Shown here piece by piece: positions 18,556 to 26,351 of a stretch of 64,000 nt of DNA. The position numbers and the translations under genes are program-made. The stretch is from NCBI GenBank assembly GCA_046331225.1, contig JAXLRF010000006.1, positions 347,721 through 411,720 on the forward strand, written 5' to 3'. Under the pieces are notes generated by a model. It had not been told where the DNA came from. It made no database searches and saw only the letters and a list, made by a program, of their open reading frames with translations. The stretch's first letter is position 1. Each line of letters begins with the position of its first letter. The stretch is from VFMC01 sp046331225 (lineage in GTDB: Bacteria; Actinomycetota; Acidimicrobiia; Acidimicrobiales; Ilumatobacteraceae).

Positions 18556-19395
18556 TCAGTGGGCACCGAGCGTCTGCTGGATCTGTGCCAGCACGGCCTG
18601 ATCCGGCTGCGGCGGCACGACGGCGCTGTTCGAACGACGTGCCGCCGAGATCGCCTGGTCGATGTGGCTGCGGCCGATGAGCGGGGTGTGGCATCCGGCG
18701 ATCACCGAGGCGCCGAGCGCCTGCACGCGGTCGACGGTCGCCTGGTACTTCGCGTCGTCGACGATGCCGAGCCACGGCGAGACGTACTGGTTGAACATCA
18801 GCATCCCGTCGTCCCAGAACATCGGGTCGAGCGCGGCCACGTCGCGCACCGGCGTGGGCATCGGGGTGGCGAAGCAGTCCGACGCCCAGTACACGCCGGT
18901 CGTCGGGTCGAACAGGCCACGGGTGGTGGGCGAGTCGTACACGGGTGGGCGGACGGCCACGAGCGTGCGGTCGCCGAGGTCGATCTTCTCGCCGTCGCCG
19001 ACCCACCGCTGCCGCAGCGGCGACACGGCCAGCGAGGCACCCATGCGCTCCATGAGGAACCAGTTGCCGACGACGGTCGCGTTCGGCGCGAGCGACATCA
19101 GCTCGTTGAGGTTGCCGGTGTGGTCGACGTCGTCGTGGCTGATGAACACCCAGCGGATGTCCTCGGGCTCGACGATCGAGAACAGGTCGGTGAAGTACTG
19201 CTCGCGATGCTCGGGCATGCCGGTGTCGACGACGATCGGCTCGGCGCCGCGGATGACCATGCTGTTGAGCGGCACGCACACCGGTGCGGTGCCCTCGCCC
19301 TGGTGGTCGTGGATCAGGTAGGTGTCGCTGGCGAGCTTGGTGGGGGCCAGACGGGTCTTGGCGGGGAGGTTCGGGAGGGTGATGGTGGTCTGCAT
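18556..19395 (-). CDS. MBL-fold protein, oxygen-binding di-iron type
   Basis: A 279-residue soluble protein. The metallo-beta-lactamase core is clear (EPIVVDTGM, then ISHDDVDHTGNL, then YWASDCFATPMP, then AGCHTPLIG). The metal motif at residues 87-92 is His-Asp-Asp-Val-Asp-His, with an acidic residue where hydrolases have the second His. This resembles the HxExDH motif of flavodiiron and ODP proteins, which bind two irons and sense or reduce O2 or NO. That reading is inference. ATG 19395 was chosen because the frame upstream lacks a start with any signal and a SARP-like promoter ends seven bases before it. It is the first gene of the SARP operon. Confidence 0.82.
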   Translation of the reverse strand: MQTTITLPNLPAKTRLAPTKLASDTYLIHDHQGEGTAPVCVPLNSMVIRGAEPIVVDTGMPEHREQYFTDLFSIVEPEDIRWVFISHDDVDHTGNLNELMSLAPNATVVGNWFLMERMGASLAVSPLRQRWVGDGEKIDLGDRTLVAVRPPVYDSPTTRGLFDPTTGVYWASDCFATPMPTPVRDVAALDPMFWDDGMLMFNQYVSPWLGIVDDAKYQATVDRVQALGASVIAGCHTPLIGRSHIDQAISAARRSNSAVVPPQPDQAVLAQIQQTLGAH

Positions 19396-19402
19396 GCTGC
19401 AC

Positions 19403-19436
19403 ACGGTGCGGCTCGCGACTTGCAGGCGCCTTGCAG
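19403..19436 (-). promoter_or_regulatory. SARP-type promoter A: two CTGCAAG heptamers plus -10
   Basis: On the minus strand two perfect CTGCAAG heptamers (19436-19430 and 19425-19419) are separated by 4 bases, an 11-base period. Eight bases plus CG then lead to the hexamer CACCGT (19408-19403), which is 7 bases before the ATG at 19395. A third heptamer position (19447-19441, GTGTCAG) is weak. The geometry is that of known SARP operators. It should drive the MBL and SARP genes. Confidence 0.8.
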
Positions 19437-19456
19437 CGAGCTGACACGCTGACGGG

Positions 19457-20236
19457 GTGCGCGTGGTCACCTGGAACGTCAACTCGATCCGCGCCCGCCA
19501 GGCCCGTGTGCTGGCGTGGTTGGCACGCCATCAACCCGATGTCGCGCTGTTGCAGGAGACCAAGTGCACCGACGCCCTGTTCGCCGGCGAGGGCTACACC
19601 GACGAGTACGAGGCGCTCGGCTACCAGGTCGCGCATCACGGCCGCGATCACTGGAACGGGGTGGCCGTGCTGAGTCGGGTGGGCCTCGACGACGTGCAAC
19701 GCGGGTTCCCGGGCGTGAACCGGGCACCGTTCGACGAGGCGCGCGTGATCGCCGCCACGTGCGGGGGCCTGCGGGTGTGGTCGGTGTACGCACCGAACGG
19801 CCGCGGGCTCGACGACCCGCACTACCTGTTCAAGCTCGTCTGGTTCGAGCGCCTGCGCGCCGCGGTGGCCGCCGACGGGTCGGGCGCGCCGCACGTGCTG
19901 ACGGGCGACTTCAACGTCGCACCGACCGATCTCGACATCTACGACCCGGTGCGGTGGCGACGGCGCACCCATGCGAGCCCGCCCGAGCGAGCCGCGATCG
20001 CCGCGTTCGGCGACCTCGGGTTGGTCGACGTCACCCGGATGCACCTGCCCGACCCGGGCGTGTACTCGTGGTGGAGCTACCGACCCGGGCAGTTCGAGTC
20101 GAACCGTGGGCTGCGGATCGACCTCGCACTCTGCGACGCCGCGGTCGCGGCCCGGCTGCGGCGGGTCTGGATCGACCGCGACGAGCGAGCGGGTGCCGTC
20201 GCGAGCGATCACGCGCCGGTGGTGCTCGACCTCTGA
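19457..20236 (+). CDS. xth: Exodeoxyribonuclease III
   Basis: A 259-residue member of the endonuclease/exonuclease/phosphatase family. It carries the ExoIII hallmarks VVTWNVNSIRAR, LLQETK, SVYAPNGR, GDFNVAPTDLDI and the C-terminal SDHAPVVLDL. It acts in DNA base-excision repair as an AP endonuclease and 3'-5' exonuclease. The length is normal. The GTG start lies only 61 bases from the divergent MBL gene. A CACGCT hexamer (19445-19450) six bases before the GTG suggests a leaderless transcript of its own, and the SARP heptamers face the other way. Confidence 0.93.
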   Translation: MRVVTWNVNSIRARQARVLAWLARHQPDVALLQETKCTDALFAGEGYTDEYEALGYQVAHHGRDHWNGVAVLSRVGLDDVQRGFPGVNRAPFDEARVIAATCGGLRVWSVYAPNGRGLDDPHYLFKLVWFERLRAAVAADGSGAPHVLTGDFNVAPTDLDIYDPVRWRRRTHASPPERAAIAAFGDLGLVDVTRMHLPDPGVYSWWSYRPGQFESNRGLRIDLALCDAAVAARLRRVWIDRDERAGAVASDHAPVVLDL

Positions 20237-20252
20237 GCTGGGGTGATGCGAC

Positions 20253-20297
20253 CTGCAAGCGGTCGCCAAGCCCGTTGCAAGGCATCGGCCGCACGAT
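20253..20297 (+). promoter_or_regulatory. SARP-type promoter B: three phased heptamers plus -10
   Basis: CTGCAAG (20253-20259), CGCCAAG (20264-20270) and TTGCAAG (20275-20281) repeat at exactly 11 bases. After 8 bases and CG comes CACGAT (20292-20297). The ATG at 20304 follows six bases later. The layout is the same as at 19403-19436. Confidence 0.82.
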
Positions 20298-20303
20298 GCC
20301 ACC

Positions 20304-20945
20304 ATGAACAGCTTCCACGTCCGCACCTTCGCCGTCGCCTTCGCCGCCGGCACGTTCGCCCTCGCCGGCTGCGGTGGGGACGACGCACCCACCGCGACCT
20401 CGTCACACGATGCCGAGACCCCCGGCACCGCTGCGGCGCCGGCGACGGACGCGACGGACCCCACGATCGAGGCGGTCGCCACGAACGACACGATCCCGAC
20501 CGATCCGACCGGCGGGCCGGGTCCTGCCGGCTCGCCGCTGCCCACCGACGACCCCGCCGCGCTCCGCGACGAGTTGCTCGAGCTCGCCGCCGAGGCACCG
20601 TTCGGTCAGACCGGTTCGGGCCCCGACTTCACGATCATCGAGGCCTGGCTCGCGGTGCACGCCGACCTCGCGCGCACCCTGTTCGACGACCAGCTCGCCG
20701 ATGCGACGACGATCTCGTCGTCGAGCGCGTTCTTGATGGAGGACCTCCGAGCGCCCGGCGAGCAGGCCTTCGCCTGGGCGGTGCTCGGCACCGACGGCGA
20801 CTGCGCCGGTGCCGTGGCGGTCATCCCGGGCAACCCCGACGGCTCGGTGAGCGACAGCGGCCTGCCCACGATCTTCGCCCCGGTGGACGACCTGGCCACC
20901 TGTTCCGCGCGCGGCGCCCTCGAGGCGTACGCCGCCGCCGGCTGA
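20304..20945 (+). CDS. Secreted lipoprotein of unknown function (SARP regulon candidate)
   Basis: A 213-residue predicted lipoprotein with a signal peptide ending in the lipobox ALAGC (Cys23). A Thr/Ala/Asp-rich linker to about residue 90 precedes a compact domain (residues 91-213) with two Cys (TDGDCAGAV and LATCSA) that could pair outside the cell. I do not recognise the domain. The start is fixed by the SARP-type promoter, which places the -10 hexamer six bases before the ATG, and no ribosome site is present. A strong terminator follows at 20996-21028. Confidence 0.8.
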   Translation: MNSFHVRTFAVAFAAGTFALAGCGGDDAPTATSSHDAETPGTAAAPATDATDPTIEAVATNDTIPTDPTGGPGPAGSPLPTDDPAALRDELLELAAEAPFGQTGSGPDFTIIEAWLAVHADLARTLFDDQLADATTISSSSAFLMEDLRAPGEQAFAWAVLGTDGDCAGAVAVIPGNPDGSVSDSGLPTIFAPVDDLATCSARGALEAYAAAG

Positions 20946-20995
20946 GCAGACCCGCTCGGCCCGGCACCCAGGTCGCGTCGTGCTCCGGACGCGAG

Positions 20996-21028
20996 CGAGG
21001 GGTGGGCAGCTCGGCTGCCCGCCCCTCG
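20996..21028. terminator. Strong bidirectional stem-loop
   Basis: Fifteen-base arms (20996-21010 and 21014-21028) pair with one G-T wobble around a TCG loop. The stem lies between the convergent lipoprotein and phasin-like genes. There is no U tract, as is usual in high-GC actinobacteria. Confidence 0.75.
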
Positions 21029-21080
21029 TCCACTCGTCGGCGTGACGCGAGCCGGTGATCAGGACCGGATCACGTGGCGG

Positions 21081-21572
21081 TCACACGGTGGGTCCGCTCA
21101 CGACCTCGGTCGTCGGCATCGGACGCGGACGCCGGCGGGCGACCGGCTTGGTGCCGTTGCGCCTGGCGACCTTCGGCTTCGACGCCGTGGCGGTGGTGGC
21201 GGTGGTGGCGGCCTTCGGGGCCGTCGGGGCCTTGGGCATCGTCAGATGGTGGTCGTCGTGGTGCACGGTGTCGACCTTCACGATCACCGGCCGCATCGCC
21301 CGCATCATCGAGTCGGCGAACTCGGTCTGCTCGTCGACCAGGCGACGACGGAACGTGAGCCCGGCGTCCATCAGGTCGTGCACCTTCGGCATCCCGGCCA
21401 TGCGGGCCGGGCGCTCGGGCAGGTAGTCGGCCATGCGGCCGGCCACCCGTGCGGTGGTACGAACCATCGGCATCTCGATCCGCTTCATCAGCTCGAACCA
21501 GCGGTCCTGCCAGTCCGGCATGTGGTCCGACGTGTGGTTCGTCGTGCGCGTGTGGCGTGTCTGCGTGCTCAT
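21081..21572 (-). CDS. Phasin-like protein with basic Ala/Lys/Pro tail
   Basis: A 163-residue soluble protein. The N-terminal two thirds are amphipathic helix (DRWFELMKRIEMPMVRTTAR and later AGLTFRRRLVDEQTEFADSM). The last 45 residues are a repetitive Ala/Thr/Lys/Pro-rich basic tail, like the tails of phasins and histone-like proteins. Granule coating is one option and nucleic-acid binding another; neither is proven. ATG 21572 has AGGAGGT seven bases upstream. The palindrome at 21643-21658, about 70 bases upstream, may control it. Confidence 0.65.
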   Translation of the reverse strand: MSTQTRHTRTTNHTSDHMPDWQDRWFELMKRIEMPMVRTTARVAGRMADYLPERPARMAGMPKVHDLMDAGLTFRRRLVDEQTEFADSMMRAMRPVIVKVDTVHHDDHHLTMPKAPTAPKAATTATTATASKPKVARRNGTKPVARRRPRPMPTTEVVSGPTV

Positions 21573-21642
21573 CGGGCACCTCCTGCCCTCGGTGGGCCGA
21601 GCACGGGCGGGCGCTCGGCCCGAGATGATGTTGCACCCATTC

Positions 21643-21658
21643 GCTTGCAGTTGCAAGC
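21643..21658. promoter_or_regulatory. Palindrome GCTTGCA-GT-TGCAAGC upstream of phasin-like gene
   Basis: A perfect 7-base inverted repeat with a 2-base spacer lies between the phasin-like gene (minus) and the luciferase-like gene (plus). The core TTGCA-N2-TGCAA also occurs at 12037-12054. It contains one SARP-like CTGCAAG heptamer on the minus strand but lacks the 11-base repetition. Confidence 0.45.
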
Positions 21659-21801
21659 AGTATGCGGGTGACACCCGTCGCCCCGTGCGCGCGCAAGCGA
21701 CATCACGTCGAGCGCGTGAGCTGCGGGAATGCGCCGCCACGCGCCACGGTTGAGATCCTTGTGCGCGCAACAACTGCGCCGGATGTGGAAGGATCGCTCG
21801 G

Positions 21802-22860
21802 ATGACTCGGCACGTGGAACTCGGATTGGACACCTTCGGCGACGTCACCGTCGACGCCGACGGCCGCCGCCTCGACGAGGCCACCGTGATCCGTCACGTC
21901 GTCGACGAGGCCGTGCTGGCCGACCGTCTCGGCGTCGACTTCTTCGGCGTCGGGGAGCACCACCGCAGTGACTTCGCGGTGTCGTCGCCCGAGACCGTGC
22001 TCGCCGCGATCGCCGGGCGCACCGAGCGCATCCGGCTCGGCTCGGCCGTCACGGTGCTGAGCTCGGACGACCCGGTGCGCGTGTTCCAGCGCTTCGCCAC
22101 GCTCGATGCCGTGTCGGGCGGTCGCGCCGAGGTGATCCTCGGTCGCGGATCGTTCATCGAGTCGTTCCCGCTGTTCGGCTACGAGCTCGACCAGTACGAG
22201 GAACTGTTCGAGGAGAAGCTCGACCTGTTCGTCGAACTGCTGCGCGAGCAACCCGTCACGTGGAACGGGCAGACCCGAGCGGCGCTGCGCGGGCAGCAGG
22301 TGTACCCACGCACGGCCAACGGGCTCACCACCTGGGTCGGGGTGGGCGGCAGCCCGCAGTCGGTGGTGCGCGCCGCGCGGTACGGCCTGCCGCTGATGAT
22401 CGCGATCATCGGCGGCGACAGCGTGCGGTTCCGCCCGTTCGTCGACCTCTACCAGCGGATGCTCCGCGAGTTCGACCAGCCCCAACTGCCGATCGGTGTG
22501 CACTCACCCGGCCACGTCGCCGACACCGACGAGCAGGCGCTCGCCGAACTGTGGCCGCACTGGAAGGCGATGCGCGACCGCATCGGCGCCGAGCGCGGCT
22601 GGGGACCGACGACCACGGCCGAGTTCGAGCACATGGCCGGCCCGAACGGCGCCCTGTACGCCGGCTCGCCCACCACCGTCGCCCGCAAGATCGCGGCGAC
22701 GGTGCAGGCGCTCGACGTGTCGCGATTCGACCTCAAGTACTCGGCCGGCACCCTGCCGCACGAGCTGATGATGGCGGGCATCGAGCGCTACGGCAGTGAG
22801 GTGATCCCCGAGGTGCGGGGCCTGCTGGCCTCCGAACCCGATCCCGCTCGCGCCGGCTGA
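21802..22860 (+). CDS. LLM-class flavin-dependent oxidoreductase
   Basis: A 352-residue luciferase-like monooxygenase. Family landmarks are ADRLGVDFFGVGEHH near residue 40, RIRLGSAVTVLSSDDPVRV, SGGRAEVILGRGSF and the C-terminal SPTTVARKIAATVQAL. These enzymes use FMNH2 or F420 to oxidise small molecules. The substrate and cofactor choice cannot be read here. The ATG at 21802 is preceded by GGAAGGATCG, a plausible ribosome site. It stands alone, convergent with the three-gene membrane/lipoprotein operon, with 12 bases between. Confidence 0.9.
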   Translation: MTRHVELGLDTFGDVTVDADGRRLDEATVIRHVVDEAVLADRLGVDFFGVGEHHRSDFAVSSPETVLAAIAGRTERIRLGSAVTVLSSDDPVRVFQRFATLDAVSGGRAEVILGRGSFIESFPLFGYELDQYEELFEEKLDLFVELLREQPVTWNGQTRAALRGQQVYPRTANGLTTWVGVGGSPQSVVRAARYGLPLMIAIIGGDSVRFRPFVDLYQRMLREFDQPQLPIGVHSPGHVADTDEQALAELWPHWKAMRDRIGAERGWGPTTTAEFEHMAGPNGALYAGSPTTVARKIAATVQALDVSRFDLKYSAGTLPHELMMAGIERYGSEVIPEVRGLLASEPDPARAG

Positions 22861-22872
22861 ACGACACGGCAC

Positions 22873-23424
22873 TCAGGTGGGCGGTGGCGGCGGGATCGGG
22901 GACGATCGTGGCGGCACCGGTGGCACGGGGCCCGCACCGGGCGCCGGCAGGATCGTCCCGAACGGCACCGACGGCTGCCCCGGCATCCACGGCTGCTCGC
23001 CGCCCGGCGGTGACGGTGTGCCCGGATCGGGGCCGCGCCGCCGGCGCCGCACGGCGCCGACGACGACCAGCAACGCCACCAGCACGACGTACAGCGCCGC
23101 GCAGGCGACGAACACCAGCACCCCGGGCTTGAACCCGCCCTCGTCGCTCACCTCGCCGCGCTCGTTCATGCAGTAGAGCGTGAAGCTCGTGCTCGTCTCA
23201 CCGGGATTGGTGTGGTACGTGTCGCGAGCCACGACGGCCTCGTCGTAGCCGTCGGCGCACACCAGCGGTGCGGTGAGCTTCAGCACCCCCGGCCACACCA
23301 CGGTGAGCACGGCCACGAACGGGATCACCATCACCAGGCCGAACACGAACACCGACACCAGGCAGCCGGCGCCCCGCCCTCGACGCAGCCGCCGTGTGTT
23401 GCGACCTCCCAGCACGACCGTCAC
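22873..23424 (-). CDS. Two-helix membrane protein with Pro-rich tail
   Basis: A 183-residue protein with hydrophobic segments at about residues 22-45 and 100-125. An extracytoplasmic loop carries two Cys (VCADGYDE and LYCMNERG). The C-terminal tail is proline- and glycine-rich and probably cytoplasmic. The family is not recognised. It starts at a GTG one base after the stop of the preceding lipoprotein gene, so it belongs to the 24263-22873 operon. The loop cysteines could form a disulfide outside the cell. Confidence 0.7.
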   Translation of the reverse strand: MTVVLGGRNTRRLRRGRGAGCLVSVFVFGLVMVIPFVAVLTVVWPGVLKLTAPLVCADGYDEAVVARDTYHTNPGETSTSFTLYCMNERGEVSDEGGFKPGVLVFVACAALYVVLVALLVVVGAVRRRRRGPDPGTPSPPGGEQPWMPGQPSVPFGTILPAPGAGPVPPVPPRSSPIPPPPPT

Positions 23425-23425
23425 C

Positions 23426-24007
23426 TCACGACACCCCGCGCAACGTGCCGTCCGAGCCGAAGACGAACGTCTCGTCGGCGCGGTCGTTGGTGATGTTCAC
23501 TCGGAGCTCGAACCCACCACCGGGTTCGGCGAACAGTGACGCGGACGACGCCCAGCCGCGCCGCACCGACGTCTGCTCGACGGCCTGGTCGATCGAGTCC
23601 TCGAGCGCCTCGACGTCGACGGCCGAGGCGTCGAAGGTGACCGGCGCACCCCCCGAGTCGATGTTCGGTTCGGGATCGGGTCCGAGCAGGTCGCCGTTCA
23701 GCAGATACGTCCAGCCGTTCACCTCGTCGTCGAAGTCGGGTGACTGCACCGAGAACGAGACGGTGTTCGAGGTGAGCGTGATCGAGTAGACCGCGACCGA
23801 GGGATCGTCGGACTCGTCGGCGATCGCCGTCAGTCCGGCCACGACCAGATCGCCCGAGAGGCCGCCACCACGCTCGTGCACCAGGTCGTCGAACTCCGTG
23901 CGGTCGATGCTGCCGACACAACCGGCGACCACCACGACCGACCCCAGTGCGAACGTGGCGACGAGCGTGCGTCGCGCCAGGGTTCCCCGTCCTCGCCTCC
24001 CCGTCAT
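23426..24007 (-). CDS. Lipoprotein of unknown function
   Basis: A 193-residue predicted lipoprotein with a basic N-terminus, a hydrophobic core and the lipobox VVAGC (Cys30). The mature domain is acidic and beta-rich (AVYSITLTSNTVSFSVQSPDF), and no family was recognised. ATG 24007 was preferred to an in-frame start at 24052 because the latter would add 15 residues ahead of the signal peptide and overlap the upstream gene. It is the middle gene of a three-gene operon. The surface domain and its membrane partner suggest a cell-envelope role. Confidence 0.7.
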   Translation of the reverse strand: MTGRRGRGTLARRTLVATFALGSVVVVAGCVGSIDRTEFDDLVHERGGGLSGDLVVAGLTAIADESDDPSVAVYSITLTSNTVSFSVQSPDFDDEVNGWTYLLNGDLLGPDPEPNIDSGGAPVTFDASAVDVEALEDSIDQAVEQTSVRRGWASSASLFAEPGGGFELRVNITNDRADETFVFGSDGTLRGVS

Positions 24008-24032
24008 CGAGGGAGGACGGTAGTGCAGGCCG

Positions 24033-24263
24033 TCAGCCGCCCGGCGCGACACCCGGGCCCGACGCCCGCCGCTCGAGCTCGACGCACACGGTGTCGATCA
24101 CACCGTCCAACTCGTCGAATCGGCCGAACACCGTCCAGGCCACCGCTGCCAACGCGAGCAGCACGATCACGGGCACGACGGCCGTCAACCACCGCGTGCC
24201 GGTCGGCCGGGTCGGCCGGGTCGGCGGGGTGGTCGGCGTGCGATCGTCGACGTGCAGGCTCAT
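24033..24263 (-). CDS. Small single-pass membrane protein
   Basis: A 76-residue protein: a Thr/Pro/Arg-rich N-terminus (with PTRPTRPTG), one strong transmembrane segment (about 29-51), then a short acidic tail with one Cys (VIDTVCVELERR). ATG 24263 has a GAGGAG ribosome site, so the longer in-frame extension upstream was rejected. It is the first gene of the operon reaching 22873. The function is unknown. A GGGAAC-N17-CGTC pair about 80 bases upstream is a possible ECF-type promoter. Confidence 0.65.
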   Translation of the reverse strand: MSLHVDDRTPTTPPTRPTRPTGTRWLTAVVPVIVLLALAAVAWTVFGRFDELDGVIDTVCVELERRASGPGVAPGG

Positions 24264-24532
24264 GGCCGCTCCTCGGAGACGGTGTCGCGACCGAGATCGC
24301 GGCAGATGGCTTCGCTCGCCGTGACGACGGCGACACCCCTCCGACGCACCGAACGGTCGAAACGTTCCCAGAATCTCCACGCGGGAACGAGATCCTCCGG
24401 TCGAGACCCCACGCAGCTGCCCGACCGGACGCGAAACGACCCGGGGCGGTGCGTCGGGGGGAACGACACACCGGCCCGGGCCGGTCGCTGGGGGACTCCG
24501 CTCCGAGGGGGGTTGGGCGGAGTCGAACGCCG
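24264..24532. other. Gap of 269 bases with hairpins and an ECF-like promoter
   Basis: No gene is seen here. On the minus strand GGGAAC (24369-24364), 17 bases, then CGTC (24346-24343) resembles an ECF sigma promoter reading toward 24263. A perfect 16-base palindrome lies at 24470-24485 and a stem-loop at 24494-24524; both are probably the terminator of the HtrA-like gene. Confidence 0.4.
24494..24524 (-). terminator. Stem-loop after the HtrA-like gene
   Basis: GACTCCGC (24494-24501) pairs with GCGGAGTC (24517-24524) around a 15-base loop just beyond the stop at 24533. The perfect palindrome ACCGGCCCGGGCCGGT (24470-24485) sits directly downstream and may act with it. Confidence 0.5.
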
Positions 24533-26203
24533 TCAGGCGACGACGTTGAACGTGCGGAGGACCTCGTCGAGCGCCACCAGGTCGGCCTCGGTGACCACCT
24601 GGACGATCACGAGCACGCCGTAGCTGCTGTCCGGCGGGAACGCCGCGACCACGATCGACGTGGCACCGGTGCCGCCGCAGTTCGTGTAGGTGTCGAACGA
24701 GCCGACGAACGCCCCGTCGTCGTAGGCCTCACGGCTGTCGAAGGTGCAGTCCGAGCTGGCGGCCAGATCGAGCAGCTCGTCGGCGGTGTAGCCGGCGAGG
24801 GCCGAGCTGGCGACGAACTGCACGCCCGGGACGTCCCAGCGGCTGTTGTAGTCGGCGACGCTGCTGCTGGCGATGATCGACGGTGACGAGACACCGTCGA
24901 TGTCGATCGGTGCACCGTCGACGTCGGCCCACGCGGTCGGCACCGACACCGTCAGCATGCCGCTGTCGTCGGTGACCGTCATGTAGTCGGTGTACTCGGT
25001 CCCGGCGTCGGCGGTGTCGACCTGGTCGGCGAAGCTGAACGCCGTGGTGAGGTAGTCACCGTTGAACTGACCGGTCAGCACCTCCTGCGTCGAGAAGCGG
25101 AGCACCTCGACCGACAGGACGTCACCCGGGTTGTGGGTGCGCATCACGTCGCAGTAGTCGGCCATCGTGCCGTCGGTGCCGACGCTCACGCCCTCGAGGC
25201 GGGTGATGATGTCGCCCGGCTGGATCCCGGTGTTGTCGGCCGGCGAACCCGACTCGACGCCCGACACCCACAGGCCGGCGATGGTGCCGTCGTCGCTCAT
25301 CACGACCTGGCCGTTCACGCCGATCGAGTCGACGTCGTTGCCGGCCGTCATGTCGGCGATGATCCCCGCCGCGTCCGACGCCTCGATCGAGAAGAACTGA
25401 TCGGTGTTGGTGCGGCTGCCCGAGGCGTAGTTGATCGCCACGACCTCGCCGTCGGCGCTCACCAGCGGACCACCGGAGTTGCCCGGTTGGGTGCTGGCGT
25501 CGTGCTCGATGACGTGGTCGACCGACGCCCACTGCGTCTCGCCACCGGCGTCGGCCTTCGAGACGATGCCACGGGTCAGCGTGAACTCGGGATCGCCGAG
25601 CGGGTAGCCGGCGGCGTACACCTCGAGGCCCGGCTGGACGCTGCCCTCGTACCACGACAGCGAGGGCAGGGGGGCGCCCTCGATGTCGATGACGGCGAGG
25701 TCGGAGCACTCCGACACGCCGAGGACCTTGGCGTTGCGGGGCTTGTCCTCGCCCTGCACGTACACCTGGATGAGGCCGGCGCCGCCGACCACGTGGTGGT
25801 TGGTGACGGCGATGCCGCTCGGGTCGACGACGAAGCCCGAGCCGCGGCCCACGCTCTCGTACGAACCGAACTCGGGATCGGCGAAGGTGCCCTGGGCGAC
25901 GATCTGGACGGTCGCTGCCTGGACCTGGTCGAGGCTGCCGACCTGCTGGCCGGCGGTGGTGGGCGGCACGGTCGACTGCGTGGGCAGGCTGACGGGCGGC
26001 TTGGCCGTGGTGGTGGGTGCGTCGGCCGATTCGGTCGTGTCCGGCGACTGGTCGCGGGCGATCGACTTCGTGTCGTCACCGCACGCGCTGGCGAGCAGTG
26101 CGATCCCGAGGATCGGCACGATCGTCAGCGAACGGCGACGGTTGGTGGTGCGGGTGGACGGGGTGCGCCGGTCGGCGCGCCGCAGGTTGCGGACGTGGTT
26201 CAT
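24533..26203 (-). CDS. HtrA-like S1C serine protease lipoprotein with PDZ domain
   Basis: A 556-residue exported protease. A signal peptide ends at the lipobox LASAC (Cys41), followed by a Thr/Pro linker. The chymotrypsin-fold domain has His137 (TNHHVV), Asp168 (SDLAVI) and Ser243 (QPGNSGGPLV). A PDZ domain follows (about 320-400, VESGSPADNTGIQPGDIITRLEG). The last 150 residues are an unrecognised domain with paired Cys. It probably degrades or chaperones damaged envelope proteins. ATG 26203 has AGGAG nine bases upstream. The promoter carries a perfect SARP-type array, so it is a candidate target of the SARP regulator. Confidence 0.9.
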   Translation of the reverse strand: MNHVRNLRRADRRTPSTRTTNRRRSLTIVPILGIALLASACGDDTKSIARDQSPDTTESADAPTTTAKPPVSLPTQSTVPPTTAGQQVGSLDQVQAATVQIVAQGTFADPEFGSYESVGRGSGFVVDPSGIAVTNHHVVGGAGLIQVYVQGEDKPRNAKVLGVSECSDLAVIDIEGAPLPSLSWYEGSVQPGLEVYAAGYPLGDPEFTLTRGIVSKADAGGETQWASVDHVIEHDASTQPGNSGGPLVSADGEVVAINYASGSRTNTDQFFSIEASDAAGIIADMTAGNDVDSIGVNGQVVMSDDGTIAGLWVSGVESGSPADNTGIQPGDIITRLEGVSVGTDGTMADYCDVMRTHNPGDVLSVEVLRFSTQEVLTGQFNGDYLTTAFSFADQVDTADAGTEYTDYMTVTDDSGMLTVSVPTAWADVDGAPIDIDGVSSPSIIASSSVADYNSRWDVPGVQFVASSALAGYTADELLDLAASSDCTFDSREAYDDGAFVGSFDTYTNCGGTGATSIVVAAFPPDSSYGVLVIVQVVTEADLVALDEVLRTFNVVA

Positions 26204-26245
26204 TGCGATGCTCCTGATTGCTCCTGTGTGCTCTTGGCGAGACAC

Positions 26246-26290
26246 ACCGTGCGACCGACCGCTTGACGCCGGCTTGGCAGTCGCTTGCAG
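26246..26290 (-). promoter_or_regulatory. SARP-type promoter C: three phased heptamers plus -10
   Basis: On the minus strand CTGCAAG (26290-26284), TGCCAAG (26279-26273) and CGTCAAG (26268-26262) repeat at 11 bases. After 8 bases and CG comes CACGGT (26251-26246). The transcript would have a leader of about 35 bases with a ribosome site before the ATG at 26203. Confidence 0.82.
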
Positions 26291-26351
26291 TCGGTGGCGT
26301 CGCGTTGTCAGCGCAGGTCAGCGCAGGTCGGCGGGCATGTCGGCAGGCAGC

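Noticed and set aside
19441..19447. Third heptamer of SARP promoter A (GTGTCAG)
   Set aside because: It is in phase but matches only about four of seven positions, so it was not counted.
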